DNA of 64,000 bases, taken from positions 1 through 64,000 of the forward strand of contig NZ_JARFVB010000009.1 in NCBI RefSeq assembly GCF_029193885.1, written 5' to 3'. The notes beneath the pieces are model-generated. The model was not told the origin of the DNA. It made no database searches and saw nothing but the letters and a program-made list of their open reading frames with translations. Both the position numbers and the translations under genes were made by a program. Source of the DNA: Flagellimonas yonaguniensis (lineage in GTDB: Bacteria; Bacteroidota; Bacteroidia; Flavobacteriales; Flavobacteriaceae). Shown piece by piece: positions 1-8,295 of the stretch (the stretch's first letter is position 1; every line of letters starts with the position of its first letter).

Positions 1-695
1 GGAGCCTGGTGGTCCAGCAACTTTATATTAAATTTGGGGAGAGGATTCCCTTGGAATTAAATCCCAATCCCTCTGGGGCTAGCCCCAGAGGGATTGATGG
101 ATCGGACAGAGTTTAATTTACAGACCCGATTTTCCTGAAATTTTTCTTTTCCAGATTTTCAATTAAACCAAAGGTTTCAACAAAAACCAAAAGCTAAGCT
201 TTTAATGGCGCTGGCCAAGTGGCTGAGAATTGCGTATAAAAATAAATGCTTGGGCATTTACTTTTTATGAAAGCAATGTGCTGTTGGCCGAGCGGCTATT
301 TTACATAGCGACTGATTATAGATACAAATGCAAAGATGCAGCGTAGCTGACCGATTTGGAAAATATTCATGACCCCGTTGTAAATTTCAATCTATGACGT
401 TCACACGAGGGATATTTTACATAATGGAAAATTATAGCTTACACGTGACAGGTAAAATTATCCAGTGGATGATTTTATTTGGTGGCGAGATGGTGCGGTG
501 GAAATAAAACAACGAATGTTTAAAGCAAATTGTTTTGACATAAAATCGTTGTCGTTATGACGCTGAAGCATCAGAACTGATTTTATATCAAATAGCAAAG
601 CTATACGCAATTTGCTATACAATAACATTTGTACTATAATTTACATTATGTAAAATAGAATATTCAAGAAGTACAAAAAATACTCCCCTAATCTC
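1..695. other. Non-coding stretch with inverted repeats
   Basis: I see no convincing gene here. All three forward frames are open from the left edge only briefly, closing by about position 114, so the tail of an upstream gene may end here but its frame cannot be decided. The stretch holds a 32-bp palindrome (65-96), a small hairpin at 243-260 (TAAATGC, loop TTGG, GCATTTA), two similar 13-mers at 212-224 and 285-297 (TGGCCAAGTGGCT and TGGCCGAGCGGCT), recurring TTTTACATA words near 300, 417 and 650, and a palindrome at 640-654. It may be a decayed repeat or cassette. Confidence 0.6.
65..96. repeat. 32-bp perfect palindrome
   Basis: The left arm CAATCCCTCTGGGGCT at 65-80 is followed with no spacer by its exact reverse complement at 81-96. 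There is no T-tract on either side, so it is not a standard intrinsic terminator. It may still end transcription of a gene that finishes just upstream, or serve as a protein-binding or cruciform site. Confidence 0.9.
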
Positions 696-1493
696 TTATT
701 TGGCCAAAACCATTAAAGGCACCTTGGATTTTTTGATAACGGATTTTATAGGGCTTGATCCAAACCTAAGGCTTTTCCCTTTTTTGGGAACGCACAGCAA
801 TTGTGTATTGGTTCGCGAAACATAATTGACCAGACCATCCAGCGCATTGGCACCTTTACTGAATTTGTACGAAACCGTTTTGTGCCAAGGATACGAACTA
901 TCTTTGGATTCCGATTCACTGGCAATACCAAAATGACGTACCGGTTTTTCACTGTCACGTTTCAAATCCTTGATGACCTCTAGGTCATTGTCTTCAAACT
1001 CAGAACCGAAAATCCCAAGATTGATATCCTCGAACGAATGGAATTTATCATCTTGGCCCAAAATCAGTACATTGGTGTTGTTCGTCTGGTTGATGACAAA
1101 ATCGGTAATGCTTTCAAAAAACATCCCTAATCTGGGCCTACGTTTGCCCAAAACAAGAATATCTGGTTTTTGAAGCGCCAAATAGTCTCTTACCCTGTGT
1201 TTTACATTGCCATATTCCAGTTTATAGCTAATAGGTGGATTTTCGTTTTCCCCAACTTGGGAAATAAGTTCTTTCAACTTGGCCCGTGTAGATCTATCAT
1301 CTTGGTTCAAGCTACGAATGGCGGACAATTGACTGTCTCCTTTAATGATATGGGAAGTCGGTTTTACATGAAAGACCTCTATGGTCCCATCAATCTTTTT
1401 TGCCAACTCCACTGCACTGGTCAATACAAACGGCGAACTATTGGACATGTCCAACAACACTGAGATTCGGTATTTTTTTTGACTTCCTTCCAT
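696..1493 (-). CDS. Universal stress protein (UspA family)
   Basis: A 265-residue cytoplasmic protein. The N-terminal half (about 7-147) fits one Usp alpha/beta domain: it opens with a beta strand of the KYRISVLLDMS type, continues with a helix starting at SAVELAKK, and ends with the family's ILVLGKRRPR and NVLILG strands. The C-terminal half is a diverged second domain ending in KSKVPLMVLAK, as in the tandem Usp proteins common in Flavobacteria. Usp proteins are linked to survival under starvation and stress, and some bind ATP. The classical G-2x-G-9x-G(S/T) loop is not clearly kept, so ATP binding is uncertain. It is monocistronic and leftward, with ATG at 1493. Confidence 0.85.
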   Translation of the reverse strand: MEGSQKKYRISVLLDMSNSSPFVLTSAVELAKKIDGTIEVFHVKPTSHIIKGDSQLSAIRSLNQDDRSTRAKLKELISQVGENENPPISYKLEYGNVKHRVRDYLALQKPDILVLGKRRPRLGMFFESITDFVINQTNNTNVLILGQDDKFHSFEDINLGIFGSEFEDNDLEVIKDLKRDSEKPVRHFGIASESESKDSSYPWHKTVSYKFSKGANALDGLVNYVSRTNTQLLCVPKKGKSLRFGSSPIKSVIKKSKVPLMVLAK

Positions 1494-1629
1494 AGACGTG
1501 GTTTTTTTTGATGATTTCTCTTAAAAATAACATCAAAACCCTTAGGGTTCAAAGGTTTAACTTTTGATTATGAAAAGAAATATGATATTATTAAATTGAA
1601 GTGTCCTGTTTTGATGAATTCTTAATGAA

Positions 1630-3000
1630 TCAGAATAAATGCTTGATTTTCTTTACCCATTTCAATGAAATGTTGTAAGGTGCATATCGTAAAGGTACAT
1701 CGAGCCAAGTCCCTCTTTTGGTTATGGATTTATGGTGCGAGAACAGGTCAAAGGTAAATTTACCATGGTATCCCCCTATTCCCGATTGCCCCACTCCGCC
1801 AAACGGCAAATTCGTATTACTGATATGCACCACTACATCGTTAATGGTGCCTCCACCGAAGGAGTACTGGCTCATCAGACGTTTTTGAAACTTTTTATCA
1901 TTGGAGAACACATAAAAAGCCAATGGGTTTGGGTACTTGGCGATATAATCATGCAATTCACTTTCCTCTTCGTAGGAGATGATAGGAAGAATGGGACCGA
2001 ATATCTCCCCTTCCATAATGGGGCTGTCCAATGCGGGTTCATCCACTAAAGTGGGGGCGATATATTGGTCATCATCGGTAAAAGAACCACCAAACAACAG
2101 TGTTTGCCCTTCAAGCATCCCTTTAAGTTCTTGATAATGTTTGCTAGTGGCAATTCGGGCAAAATCTTTGGAATCTTCCATTGTTTGACCATAAAACCCC
2201 GTAATGCTTTGTTGGAGACGATTTACCAAACGGTCCTTGACACTCTTGTGCACCAAGATATAGTCCGGTGCGATACAGGTTTGCCCCGCATTGATGAATT
2301 TACCCCATGCAATACGCTTGGCGGCCAGTGATAAAGAAGCTGTTTCGTCCACAATGCAGGGGTTCTTGCCGCTCAGTTCCAAAGTGACGGGCGTTAGATG
2401 CTTCGCAGCTTTTTCATACACGATTTTACCCACTCGGGTACTGCCCGTAAAAAAGATGTACTCCCACTTCTCTTCCAAAAGTTGGGTCGAGGCCTCTACT
2501 CCACCCTCCACCACGGTCACATATTCGGGCGGGAACACTTTTCGGATGATTTGAGCCATGATCTTAGAAGTATGCGAACTGAATTCGGAAGGCTTGATCA
2601 TCGCTGTATTGCCAGCGGTAATGGCTCCCACCAAAGGTGTCATGGCCAACATGAATGGGTAATTCCAAGGAGATATAATGAGGATTTTGCCATAAGGTTC
2701 AGGCTGAATCCAATCCTTGGACGGGAAATTGGACAAGGAGCTCCCTACTCCATTGGGCTCACTCCAGTTTTTTACATTTTTAATGGCATGCTTGAGTTCG
2801 GCCAAAACCAATTGGGTCTCTGTGGCCAAGCTTTCGAACCGTGGCTTTTTGAAATCGGCATAAAGGGCATCACAGATGGCATCTTCTTGATCCAGAATCT
2901 CTTGTTGCAGTTTTTTAAGGTGCTGTTTTCTATAACCAATATCCTTGGTTTTCTGCGTGGCAAAAAAGTCATTTTGGGCTGCCACCAATTGCTTTACCAT
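1630..3000 (-). CDS. NAD(P)-dependent aldehyde dehydrogenase
   Basis: A 456-residue ALDH-superfamily enzyme that oxidises aldehydes to carboxylates. The catalytic set is intact: Asn113 in PWNYP, Glu208 in VTLELSGK and the nucleophile Cys242 in GQTCIAPDY, with the cofactor loop FFTGSTRVGK near 183-192. The short length and the CIAPDYILV context place it with the class 3 (ALDH3/YwdH-like) fatty or aromatic aldehyde dehydrogenases. No signal peptide is visible. The C-terminus ends in a basic, hydrophobic stretch that could touch a membrane, as in other class 3 members. The physiological substrate cannot be read from the sequence. It stands alone, downstream of a lipoprotein gene that has its own terminator. 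Confidence 0.92.
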   Translation of the reverse strand: MVKQLVAAQNDFFATQKTKDIGYRKQHLKKLQQEILDQEDAICDALYADFKKPRFESLATETQLVLAELKHAIKNVKNWSEPNGVGSSLSNFPSKDWIQPEPYGKILIISPWNYPFMLAMTPLVGAITAGNTAMIKPSEFSSHTSKIMAQIIRKVFPPEYVTVVEGGVEASTQLLEEKWEYIFFTGSTRVGKIVYEKAAKHLTPVTLELSGKNPCIVDETASLSLAAKRIAWGKFINAGQTCIAPDYILVHKSVKDRLVNRLQQSITGFYGQTMEDSKDFARIATSKHYQELKGMLEGQTLLFGGSFTDDDQYIAPTLVDEPALDSPIMEGEIFGPILPIISYEEESELHDYIAKYPNPLAFYVFSNDKKFQKRLMSQYSFGGGTINDVVVHISNTNLPFGGVGQSGIGGYHGKFTFDLFSHHKSITKRGTWLDVPLRYAPYNISLKWVKKIKHLF

Positions 3001-3051
3001 AAACTGATTGTTTCTTTAAATATAACCAAACTAATGTGGAATCATACCAAA

Positions 3052-3085
3052 AAAAAGAGCACCGGAATGAACCAGTGCTCTTTTT
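3052..3085. terminator. Bidirectional intrinsic terminator
   Basis: The arms AAAAAGAGCAC (3052-3062) and GTGCTCTTTTT (3075-3085) form a GC-containing hairpin flanked by A-runs on one side and T-runs on the other. It lies just past the stop of the leftward lipoprotein gene that ends at 3106, and so isolates that gene from the aldehyde dehydrogenase. Confidence 0.85.
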
Positions 3086-3105
3086 GATCTATATTTTTTA
3101 AGCGG

Positions 3106-3894
3106 CTACAGCGAAATCTCCTCTGTAGCGCCATTGGGATAAATAATCGTGGCCACATCGTCACAATCCCCGTTTCCGAAGTCAACTGTAACGGCCAATC
3201 CGTTTTTGGACAGGGTCATGGTGCCTGTTGTCAGGTATTGGCAAGAAGCATTTCCTTCAAGATCCTCCACTGTCTCCACGGCATAGGTGTTTCCATCAGC
3301 GACCACGGTCCACGTACCGGATAGGGAGAACACCGTGCTCTCCAAGGTATCACCAAAGGTAATTCCAAAGGTTTTGGTCCCGTTTTCGGAAATTACAGCA
3401 CCATCTTCCATTTCCACGGACATATCACTGACCACGGTAAATGACACGGAATTTTGCCCGCTGTTCGCTGAAATTTCAAATGTTCTAGTACCATTTATTT
3501 TAATGTTGCCCACGTAAAAATCTTGGTAGGAAGCTGTAAAGGAAGAAGCCTCTTCCCCTACTTCGTAGGTTACGGTTACCGTTCCGTTCACATTTTCCGT
3601 TCCGTTGAGCACACAATTATTGAAGGTTGCCACGAATCCGGTTTCGGTATATTCGGCAGCGTAGCATTCCCCGTCTTTGGCAACAGCCGATTTAGCGGTA
3701 TTTCCGGCAAAAAGATCGGCCAAAGCGGTATCGGCAGCCCCTGCGATATCTTCTGTTGTTAAAATGGTCTTCAATTCCGCAGAAGTGATGGTTTCATCAT
3801 CCCCGGGCATGGCATCTTCACTACAGGATTGAAAGCCAATCAGAGCAGTGGCAATAAACGTAATCGATAAGATTCTTTGGGTAAGGTACTTCAT
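3106..3894 (-). CDS. Secreted lipoprotein of unknown function
   Basis: I chose the ATG at 3894 (262 aa). From there the protein starts with a lipoprotein signal of the form MKYLTQRILS...GFQSC, with the lipidated Cys about residue 24. A longer reading back to 3981 would bury the signal. The mature part is acidic, serine- and threonine-rich and predicted all-beta, with repeated strands such as TVTYEV, NGTRTFEIS and NGTKTFGI. It is probably exposed on an outer membrane leaflet. I do not recognise a named family. It faces the lipoprotein gene at 4041 across about 150 bp, and the two may share regulation. Confidence 0.75.
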   Translation of the reverse strand: MKYLTQRILSITFIATALIGFQSCSEDAMPGDDETITSAELKTILTTEDIAGAADTALADLFAGNTAKSAVAKDGECYAAEYTETGFVATFNNCVLNGTENVNGTVTVTYEVGEEASSFTASYQDFYVGNIKINGTRTFEISANSGQNSVSFTVVSDMSVEMEDGAVISENGTKTFGITFGDTLESTVFSLSGTWTVVADGNTYAVETVEDLEGNASCQYLTTGTMTLSKNGLAVTVDFGNGDCDDVATIIYPNGATEEISL

Positions 3895-4040
3895 AATTAT
3901 TTGGTTATGCATTTGTGTTGAAGAACGTAATGAGACCTTGATTAGTGTATTTGAGACGGTTAGATCGATGAAAAGCACCAAAGATTGAATTATTATTCTT
4001 GAAATTATGTTATTTTCATCAATTAGTAAATTATAGTCCC

Positions 4041-4511
4041 ATGAAAAACAGTAAGTTACTTATGCTATCGACCTTGTCTTTTTTAATGATACAGTCGTGC
4101 AGTGAAGGCGATAATGGAGATCCTGGTTTTTCCAGCGCCGAACTTGTCGGAACATGGGATTTGGTGGAAATCAGACTGAGTGAGGGTGTGGACATTGATG
4201 GTAATGGTACACGATCATCCAATTTATTGGATGAAGCGGATTGCATTTCGGGCGCTATCGTTTTGAGGGAGGATACCTCTTACCAATTTGAACAGACCAG
4301 TTTCAAAATAGTTGCCAATGCCAATGGCCAATACAATACAGATTGTTATGGTACCTATTTGGCCACAGGAGTTTGGGCCAGTAATGGTTCTGAAGTGGCT
4401 TTCCAAGGCAGCGATGTTTTGGGTATCTTACAGCTAATGGGCAATAGAATTATATGGAGTGAGGATGAAGCATTACCGGGCGTGGAAGCATACATTTATG
4501 AAAAACGATAA
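4041..4511 (+). CDS. Lipocalin-like lipoprotein
   Basis: 156 residues from the ATG at 4041, which gives an SPII signal peptide MKNSKLLMLSTLSFLMIQSC with Cys20. The mature protein has the small-lipocalin pattern frequent in Bacteroidota: ELVGTWDLVEIRL near the start, a strand turning at ISGAIVLREDTSYQF, then YLATGVWASNGSEVAF and a closing strand near the end. Such proteins are thought to bind small hydrophobic ligands or act as small envelope proteins; no ligand can be named. It is followed 50 bp downstream by a GntR-type regulator on the same strand. Confidence 0.75.
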   Translation: MKNSKLLMLSTLSFLMIQSCSEGDNGDPGFSSAELVGTWDLVEIRLSEGVDIDGNGTRSSNLLDEADCISGAIVLREDTSYQFEQTSFKIVANANGQYNTDCYGTYLATGVWASNGSEVAFQGSDVLGILQLMGNRIIWSEDEALPGVEAYIYEKR

Positions 4512-4561
4512 CATTTGCCCGATCCTCTTCGATTCAGACACTTTTGAAGCATAACGACACC

Positions 4562-5200
4562 ATGGCCAAGCTATCAATTTTAAGGGATCAAATCAGGGCG
4601 CATTTATTGTTGCAAATACAAAAAGGGGGATTGCAAATAGGAAAACCCATCAACCTGGCGGCCCTATCACGGGATACTGGCGTAAGCGTTACCCCTATTC
4701 GCGAAGCCCTGAGTCAATTGGAGCAAGCACAAGTGTTACAGGCCATACCCAATCGGGGTTTTATCGTGGCCAAGCTGTCCAAAACCGAGGTCAAGAACCT
4801 TATCGAAATCGTGGCCCAATTGGAAGTGATGGCCTTGGAGAATTCTCAATTTGATTCCCATGCCATGGATACTTTGGACTCACTGCAATCACAAATGGAA
4901 GAAGCAGGAAGCATTCAAGAGGGGCTTACCCTTCGGTTTAACTTTCACAACCATTTGGTTCGGCATTGCACTAACAAGATACTGTTGCAAATCCTGAAGG
5001 ACCTCAAGCTCAGGTTGCACTTTTACGAATACGATTTTATCCGGGATTTCGAATTCTTCAAAAAACTGAGCGCACAGACCCGTTCTGTGGTCGAGGCGGT
5101 TCAAGAAGACAATGTGCCCACGGCCGCATTGATCCTACGGATGCATTGGATGTCCATTTTGGAACATATTGAGGCACAAATCCACGTTAAAAAGGGTTAA
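4562..5200 (+). CDS. GntR-family transcriptional regulator (FCD type)
   Basis: 212 residues from the ATG at 4562; an in-frame TTG 18 nt upstream is a weaker choice. The N-terminal winged helix-turn-helix (about 5-72) carries the family signature INLAALSRDTGVSVTPIREAL followed by the wing NRGFIVAKLS. The remaining all-helical part resembles the FCD effector domain, with His pairs such as FHNHLVRH that usually bind a metal and a small carboxylic acid. Regulators of this type commonly repress neighbouring catabolic genes, but no obvious catabolic operon is adjacent, so its target is unknown. Confidence 0.88.
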   Translation: MAKLSILRDQIRAHLLLQIQKGGLQIGKPINLAALSRDTGVSVTPIREALSQLEQAQVLQAIPNRGFIVAKLSKTEVKNLIEIVAQLEVMALENSQFDSHAMDTLDSLQSQMEEAGSIQEGLTLRFNFHNHLVRHCTNKILLQILKDLKLRLHFYEYDFIRDFEFFKKLSAQTRSVVEAVQEDNVPTAALILRMHWMSILEHIEAQIHVKKG

Positions 5201-5208
5201 TCTTCTGA

Positions 5209-5236
5209 TTGTCAAAATAAAATAATGCTAATTTCG
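5209..5236 (+). promoter_or_regulatory. Candidate promoter, Bacteroidota type
   Basis: TTG at 5209-5211, a 17-nt gap, then TAATTTCG at 5229-5236, one mismatch from TAnnTTTG. It would drive the small reading frame that starts at 5258. Confidence 0.4.
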
Positions 5237-5257
5237 TTTTAGGAAAAACACATTACC

Positions 5258-5410
5258 ATGAATTTCTTAAATGAGGAAATAGCCTCACGTACCAAAAGAA
5301 AAAAATTGTCATCACTTCTTAAAAGACAGATTTCGTGCGGAACCTTCCAAGATCTGGAACCACTGGATTTGGACCACGACAAAAGGCTATCCCCAAAAAC
5401 AAAACTTTAA
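5258..5410 (+). CDS. Possible small protein, 50 aa
   Basis: An ATG at 5258 opens a 50-residue frame that stops at 5410. The product is basic in its first half (SRTKRKKLSSLLKRQ) and acidic in the middle (DLEPLDLDHD). A promoter-like sequence lies 22 bp upstream. It converges with the MoaD-like gene, the stops being 8 bp apart. I do not recognise it; it could be a genuine small protein or a fragment left by the event that trimmed the moaD-like gene. Confidence 0.4.
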   Translation: MNFLNEEIASRTKRKKLSSLLKRQISCGTFQDLEPLDLDHDKRLSPKTKL

Positions 5411-5418
5411 GGCCAGCA

Positions 5419-5670
5419 TCAAAATCTTGGCGGCGGAATCAGGGCAATCTCATCATATGAATTGATTTTTTCATTGTCCGAAGCATAATTCTGGTTCACA
5501 GCAACGGTCACTTGTGATATTTTTTTGAGTTCCGGATAGGTATGCTCAAGGAACTTTTTGAGTTCTCCTACGGTATTGGGTATTTTTTTTCCTGTTAAGC
5601 TAGCTGTTGGGACAGATAAAGTGGGGGTTCCAATAATATCTTTGGTAGCTCCGAACAAAAGTATAGTCAT
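5419..5670 (-). CDS. MoaD/ThiS-like protein lacking terminal Gly-Gly
   Basis: An 83-residue beta-grasp protein resembling the small subunit of molybdopterin synthase. It starts MTILLFGATKDIIG, contains the middle motif LKKFLEHTYPELKK, and then VAVNQNYASDNEKINSYDEIALIPP. Functional MoaD proteins end ...IPPVSGG, and the C-terminal Gly-Gly is adenylated and thiocarboxylated. Here the chain ends IPPPRF, so the essential tail is missing. The +1 frame beyond also gives no Gly-Gly. No other molybdenum-cofactor gene is nearby. It is either a decayed gene or a sulfur-carrier fold with another use. Confidence 0.65.
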   Translation of the reverse strand: MTILLFGATKDIIGTPTLSVPTASLTGKKIPNTVGELKKFLEHTYPELKKISQVTVAVNQNYASDNEKINSYDEIALIPPPRF

Positions 5671-5880
5671 AGTATCAACCTATTAGCGTTTATTGTTTGT
5701 TTTGAATTTTGGTTAGATAGGTTGGTAGGTTTTATGGGCAGTGAAAATATTAAATTTTGCTTGGAACACTATCATTTTAACAAACACAGATTTCTTTTAA
5801 CTTTTCTTTAATTCAATTCTTGGGTTCTTCCATACTTTTCAAACGAATTCTTCGTTGTGGATGCAAGACCTTAACACTAT

Positions 5881-6969
5881 ATGAAAATGAAACACATACT
5901 CCAGTTTACATTCCTACTATCATTTAGCCTTATTTTGTTTTCCTGCGGAAATGCGGATGATGATGTCAGTTTTGACATAAACGACAGTGAACTTGGCCTT
6001 GGCGAAGAGCCGGATGATTGCTTGGGTTTTGACGAAAACGAATTGCTACTGTCCATTCAGGATGAATATACGACCCAACCCGGAAAGGTTTCTGTACTTT
6101 TTAGGGTATCGGACCTTATGGGCAACCCCATTTCAGGTTTGTCCGCAGATCAATTCTCCATCTATGAACAAGGTAGAAACGATGATTGTTTTGAACCTAT
6201 TTCCTCTTCCGAATCCTTTGCAAGGATTTCCCCCAACTCACAAGTGTTCAACAACAACACCTTATTGGTGTTGGATTTGAGCAATAGCGTCTTGCAAAGC
6301 AGTTTGGATGAATTAAAGGTAGCGACTACGAGTTTCATCAATAATGTGATGCCCGAAGAACCGACGGAATCCTTCAGAATGGCCATTTATTGGTTTGATG
6401 GCGAGGATGAACTCCATTTATTGAATCCGTTGACATCATCAGTGGCTGAATTGACGTCCTCCGTGGATGGTATCACAGCGGATATCAGCAACGACCCGTC
6501 TACCGATTTGTACGGTGCCGTGATCAAATCGACCAATATCGCAGAGGATTTGCTCACTGAAAATCCTGAAGTCATCAATGCTGCATCCATTGTATTATTT
6601 ACCGATGGTACCGACCAAGCATCCCGTTACAGGGAATCCGATGCCCTACGTGCTGTAGAGGAAGCCGATAGGAACATCTCGTTCTTTACCATTGGGCTTG
6701 GTGCTGAAATCGATACCGAAGTCTTGACGGAAATCGGTAAAACCGCCAGTGTTTTCGCCAGTAATTCCGAAGAGTTGGAAAATACCTTCAACGATATCTC
6801 ACAACGAGTGGAAGAGCAAGCAGGAAGCTACTATCTGTTTGAGTATTGTACCCCAAAACGTGATGGCAGTGGCGAGAGCAACCTCGTCATCGAATTGAAT
6901 CATAATGGTTTACAAGGAGCTGTACAGACCAGTTTCAGTGCCAACGGATTTACGGGCGGCTGTGAGTAG
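5881..6969 (+). CDS. vWA-domain lipoprotein
   Basis: 362 residues with a lipoprotein signal ending LFSCG (Cys22). After an acidic linker rich in Asp, residues about 60-105 look like a small beta domain (SVLFRVSDLMGNPISGLSADQF). A von Willebrand factor A domain follows at roughly 127-320, with an intact MIDAS: LVLDLSNS at 129-136 and the later ADISNDPSTDLYGAV and LFTDGTD segments. vWA domains bind protein ligands through a divalent metal. A short C-terminal beta segment has two Cys. It is probably a surface-exposed adhesion or interaction protein, and appears to be transcribed alone. Confidence 0.82.
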   Translation: MKMKHILQFTFLLSFSLILFSCGNADDDVSFDINDSELGLGEEPDDCLGFDENELLLSIQDEYTTQPGKVSVLFRVSDLMGNPISGLSADQFSIYEQGRNDDCFEPISSSESFARISPNSQVFNNNTLLVLDLSNSVLQSSLDELKVATTSFINNVMPEEPTESFRMAIYWFDGEDELHLLNPLTSSVAELTSSVDGITADISNDPSTDLYGAVIKSTNIAEDLLTENPEVINAASIVLFTDGTDQASRYRESDALRAVEEADRNISFFTIGLGAEIDTEVLTEIGKTASVFASNSEELENTFNDISQRVEEQAGSYYLFEYCTPKRDGSGESNLVIELNHNGLQGAVQTSFSANGFTGGCE

Positions 6970-7042
6970 ATAGGGCTTTTTATCAGCCTGACTTATTTTT
7001 GGATTAATCGTATCTTGTTCGGCAATAAAACTAAACATACAT

Positions 7043-7990
7043 ATGATTACCCAAAGAAAAACGATTTACACTTTTATCTGCACCTTACTTTTAGGTTTTA
7101 CCAGCAGTATTTATGCCCAACACATCAGTCCGTTAGAGGGCAGATGGGATTTGGAAATGGATTTTATGGGGAAGACCTCCCCTTCCTGGTTGGAAATCAG
7201 GCATTCGGGAACCGCTACCCTATTGGGCCGTTTTGTGTTCGCTTTTGGTAGCGCTAGACCCATTGCCGAAGTGGAAACCTACGGAGACAACAAGTTTACC
7301 TTTAGTATTCCCAACCAATGGGAGCCCAAGGGAAGCGATATGATTTTTCATGGCGAACTGGAAGATGGGCAATTAAAGGGAACGCTGATCTATACCGATG
7401 GTTCCATCATTCATTGGACGGGCGTAAAAGCACCGGAATTAGCGTATACAGAAAACCCAAAATGGGGGAAAACCATTGATGTGTTCAATGGTAAAGACCT
7501 TTCTGGATGGCATGTGGACGGCGAAAAGAACCAATGGGTGATAAAAGATGGTGTTTTGACCAGTCCAGAGTCTGGCTCCAACCTGATTACGGACGAAAAA
7601 TTCCAAGATTTCAAACTGCATGTGGAATTCCGTTACCCAGAAGGAAGCAATAGCGGAATCTATCTTCGTGGACGCTACGAAGTTCAGATTGTGGATAGCG
7701 AAGGCTACGAACCTGCTGATATTTACTTAGGTGGTGTATATGGTTTTTTGGAGCCCAATGAAAATGCATCCAAACCTGCTGGCGAGTGGCAGACCTATGA
7801 TATTACTTTGATTGGACGAAGGGTCACTGTAACCCTTAACGGAAAAACCGTGATTTCCGATGCTACGATCCCTGGCATTACAGGGGGAGCTTTGGACAGT
7901 AACGAAGGTGAACCGGGTCCATTTATGATTCAGGGAGACCATGGCCCTATCGAATACAGAAGTTTTGAAGTAACTCCTTTGAAGAAGTAG
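7043..7990 (+). CDS. DUF1080 (3-keto-disaccharide hydrolase-like) secreted protein
   Basis: 315 residues with a signal peptide ending SSIYAQ. Residues 30-140 form a beta-rich N-terminal region (LEGRWDLEMDFMG ... GSIIHWTG). Residues about 148-312 are the DUF1080 concanavalin-like domain: FNGKDLSGWHV, GVLTSPESG, the metal or ligand segment GSNSGIYLRGRYEVQIVDS and the closing GPFMIQGDHGPIEYRSFEV. Family members have been tied to hydrolysis of 3-keto-glycosides made by GMC/Gfo oxidoreductases; here that is inference, and no oxidoreductase is adjacent. A second, shorter DUF1080 gene lies 300 bp downstream on the opposite strand. Confidence 0.85.
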   Translation: MITQRKTIYTFICTLLLGFTSSIYAQHISPLEGRWDLEMDFMGKTSPSWLEIRHSGTATLLGRFVFAFGSARPIAEVETYGDNKFTFSIPNQWEPKGSDMIFHGELEDGQLKGTLIYTDGSIIHWTGVKAPELAYTENPKWGKTIDVFNGKDLSGWHVDGEKNQWVIKDGVLTSPESGSNLITDEKFQDFKLHVEFRYPEGSNSGIYLRGRYEVQIVDSEGYEPADIYLGGVYGFLEPNENASKPAGEWQTYDITLIGRRVTVTLNGKTVISDATIPGITGGALDSNEGEPGPFMIQGDHGPIEYRSFEVTPLKK

Positions 7991-8007
7991 GAGTTTGAAA
8001 ATTAAGG

Positions 8008-8134
8008 AAGAGGCTGTTTGAAATCGTTTCGCGTACGTCAACCTCAACTTGTTTCAGGTTCTCATGGCACTTTGTAACGCAATATGATGAGATTCCGAAA
8101 CGAGTTCGGAATGACGACAGTCAAACAGCCTCTT
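8008..8134 (+). terminator. Terminator hairpin with a repeat inside its loop
   Basis: AAGAGGCTGTTTGA at 8008-8021 and its exact complement at 8121-8134, followed by further T residues, form the stem of a rho-independent terminator for the DUF1080 gene that ends at 7990. The arms are 99 nt apart. The loop contains dispersed-repeat material, including a second hairpin (ATTCCGAA at 8092-8099 with TTCGGAAT at 8105-8112). The arrangement looks like a repeat inserted into, or carrying, a terminator. Confidence 0.7.
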
Positions 8135-8192
8135 TTTTTATAGTGTTTAAGGTTAACCTCGATAAAACTACTTGGGTTCTTAGGAGCATTGT

Positions 8193-8273
8193 GTCATTTC
8201 GAACTTAGAGAGAAATCTCCGAGCAAATTCAAAATTATGAGATTCCTCGTCGCTTGCCCTCCATCGTAATGAC
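8193..8273. repeat. Short dispersed repeat element
   Basis: An 81-bp segment bounded by GTCATT (8193-8198) and AATGAC (8268-8273), an inverted pair, with internal text (GAGAAATCTCC, GAGATTCCTCGTCGC) typical of flavobacterial intergenic repeats. Similar GTCATT-type words recur at 15502 and 15658. Confidence 0.5.
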
Positions 8274-8295
8274 AGCTAAAAAAATAGTTTAACCC

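Noticed and set aside
1-114. Tail of an upstream gene at the left edge
   Set aside because: All three forward frames are briefly open and none has recognisable protein content, so the frame cannot be chosen.
205-300. tRNA-like D-arm text (GGCCAAGTGGCTGAG)
   Set aside because: It resembles the D-arm of a class II tRNA, but no acceptor stem, anticodon arm or T-arm can be formed around it.
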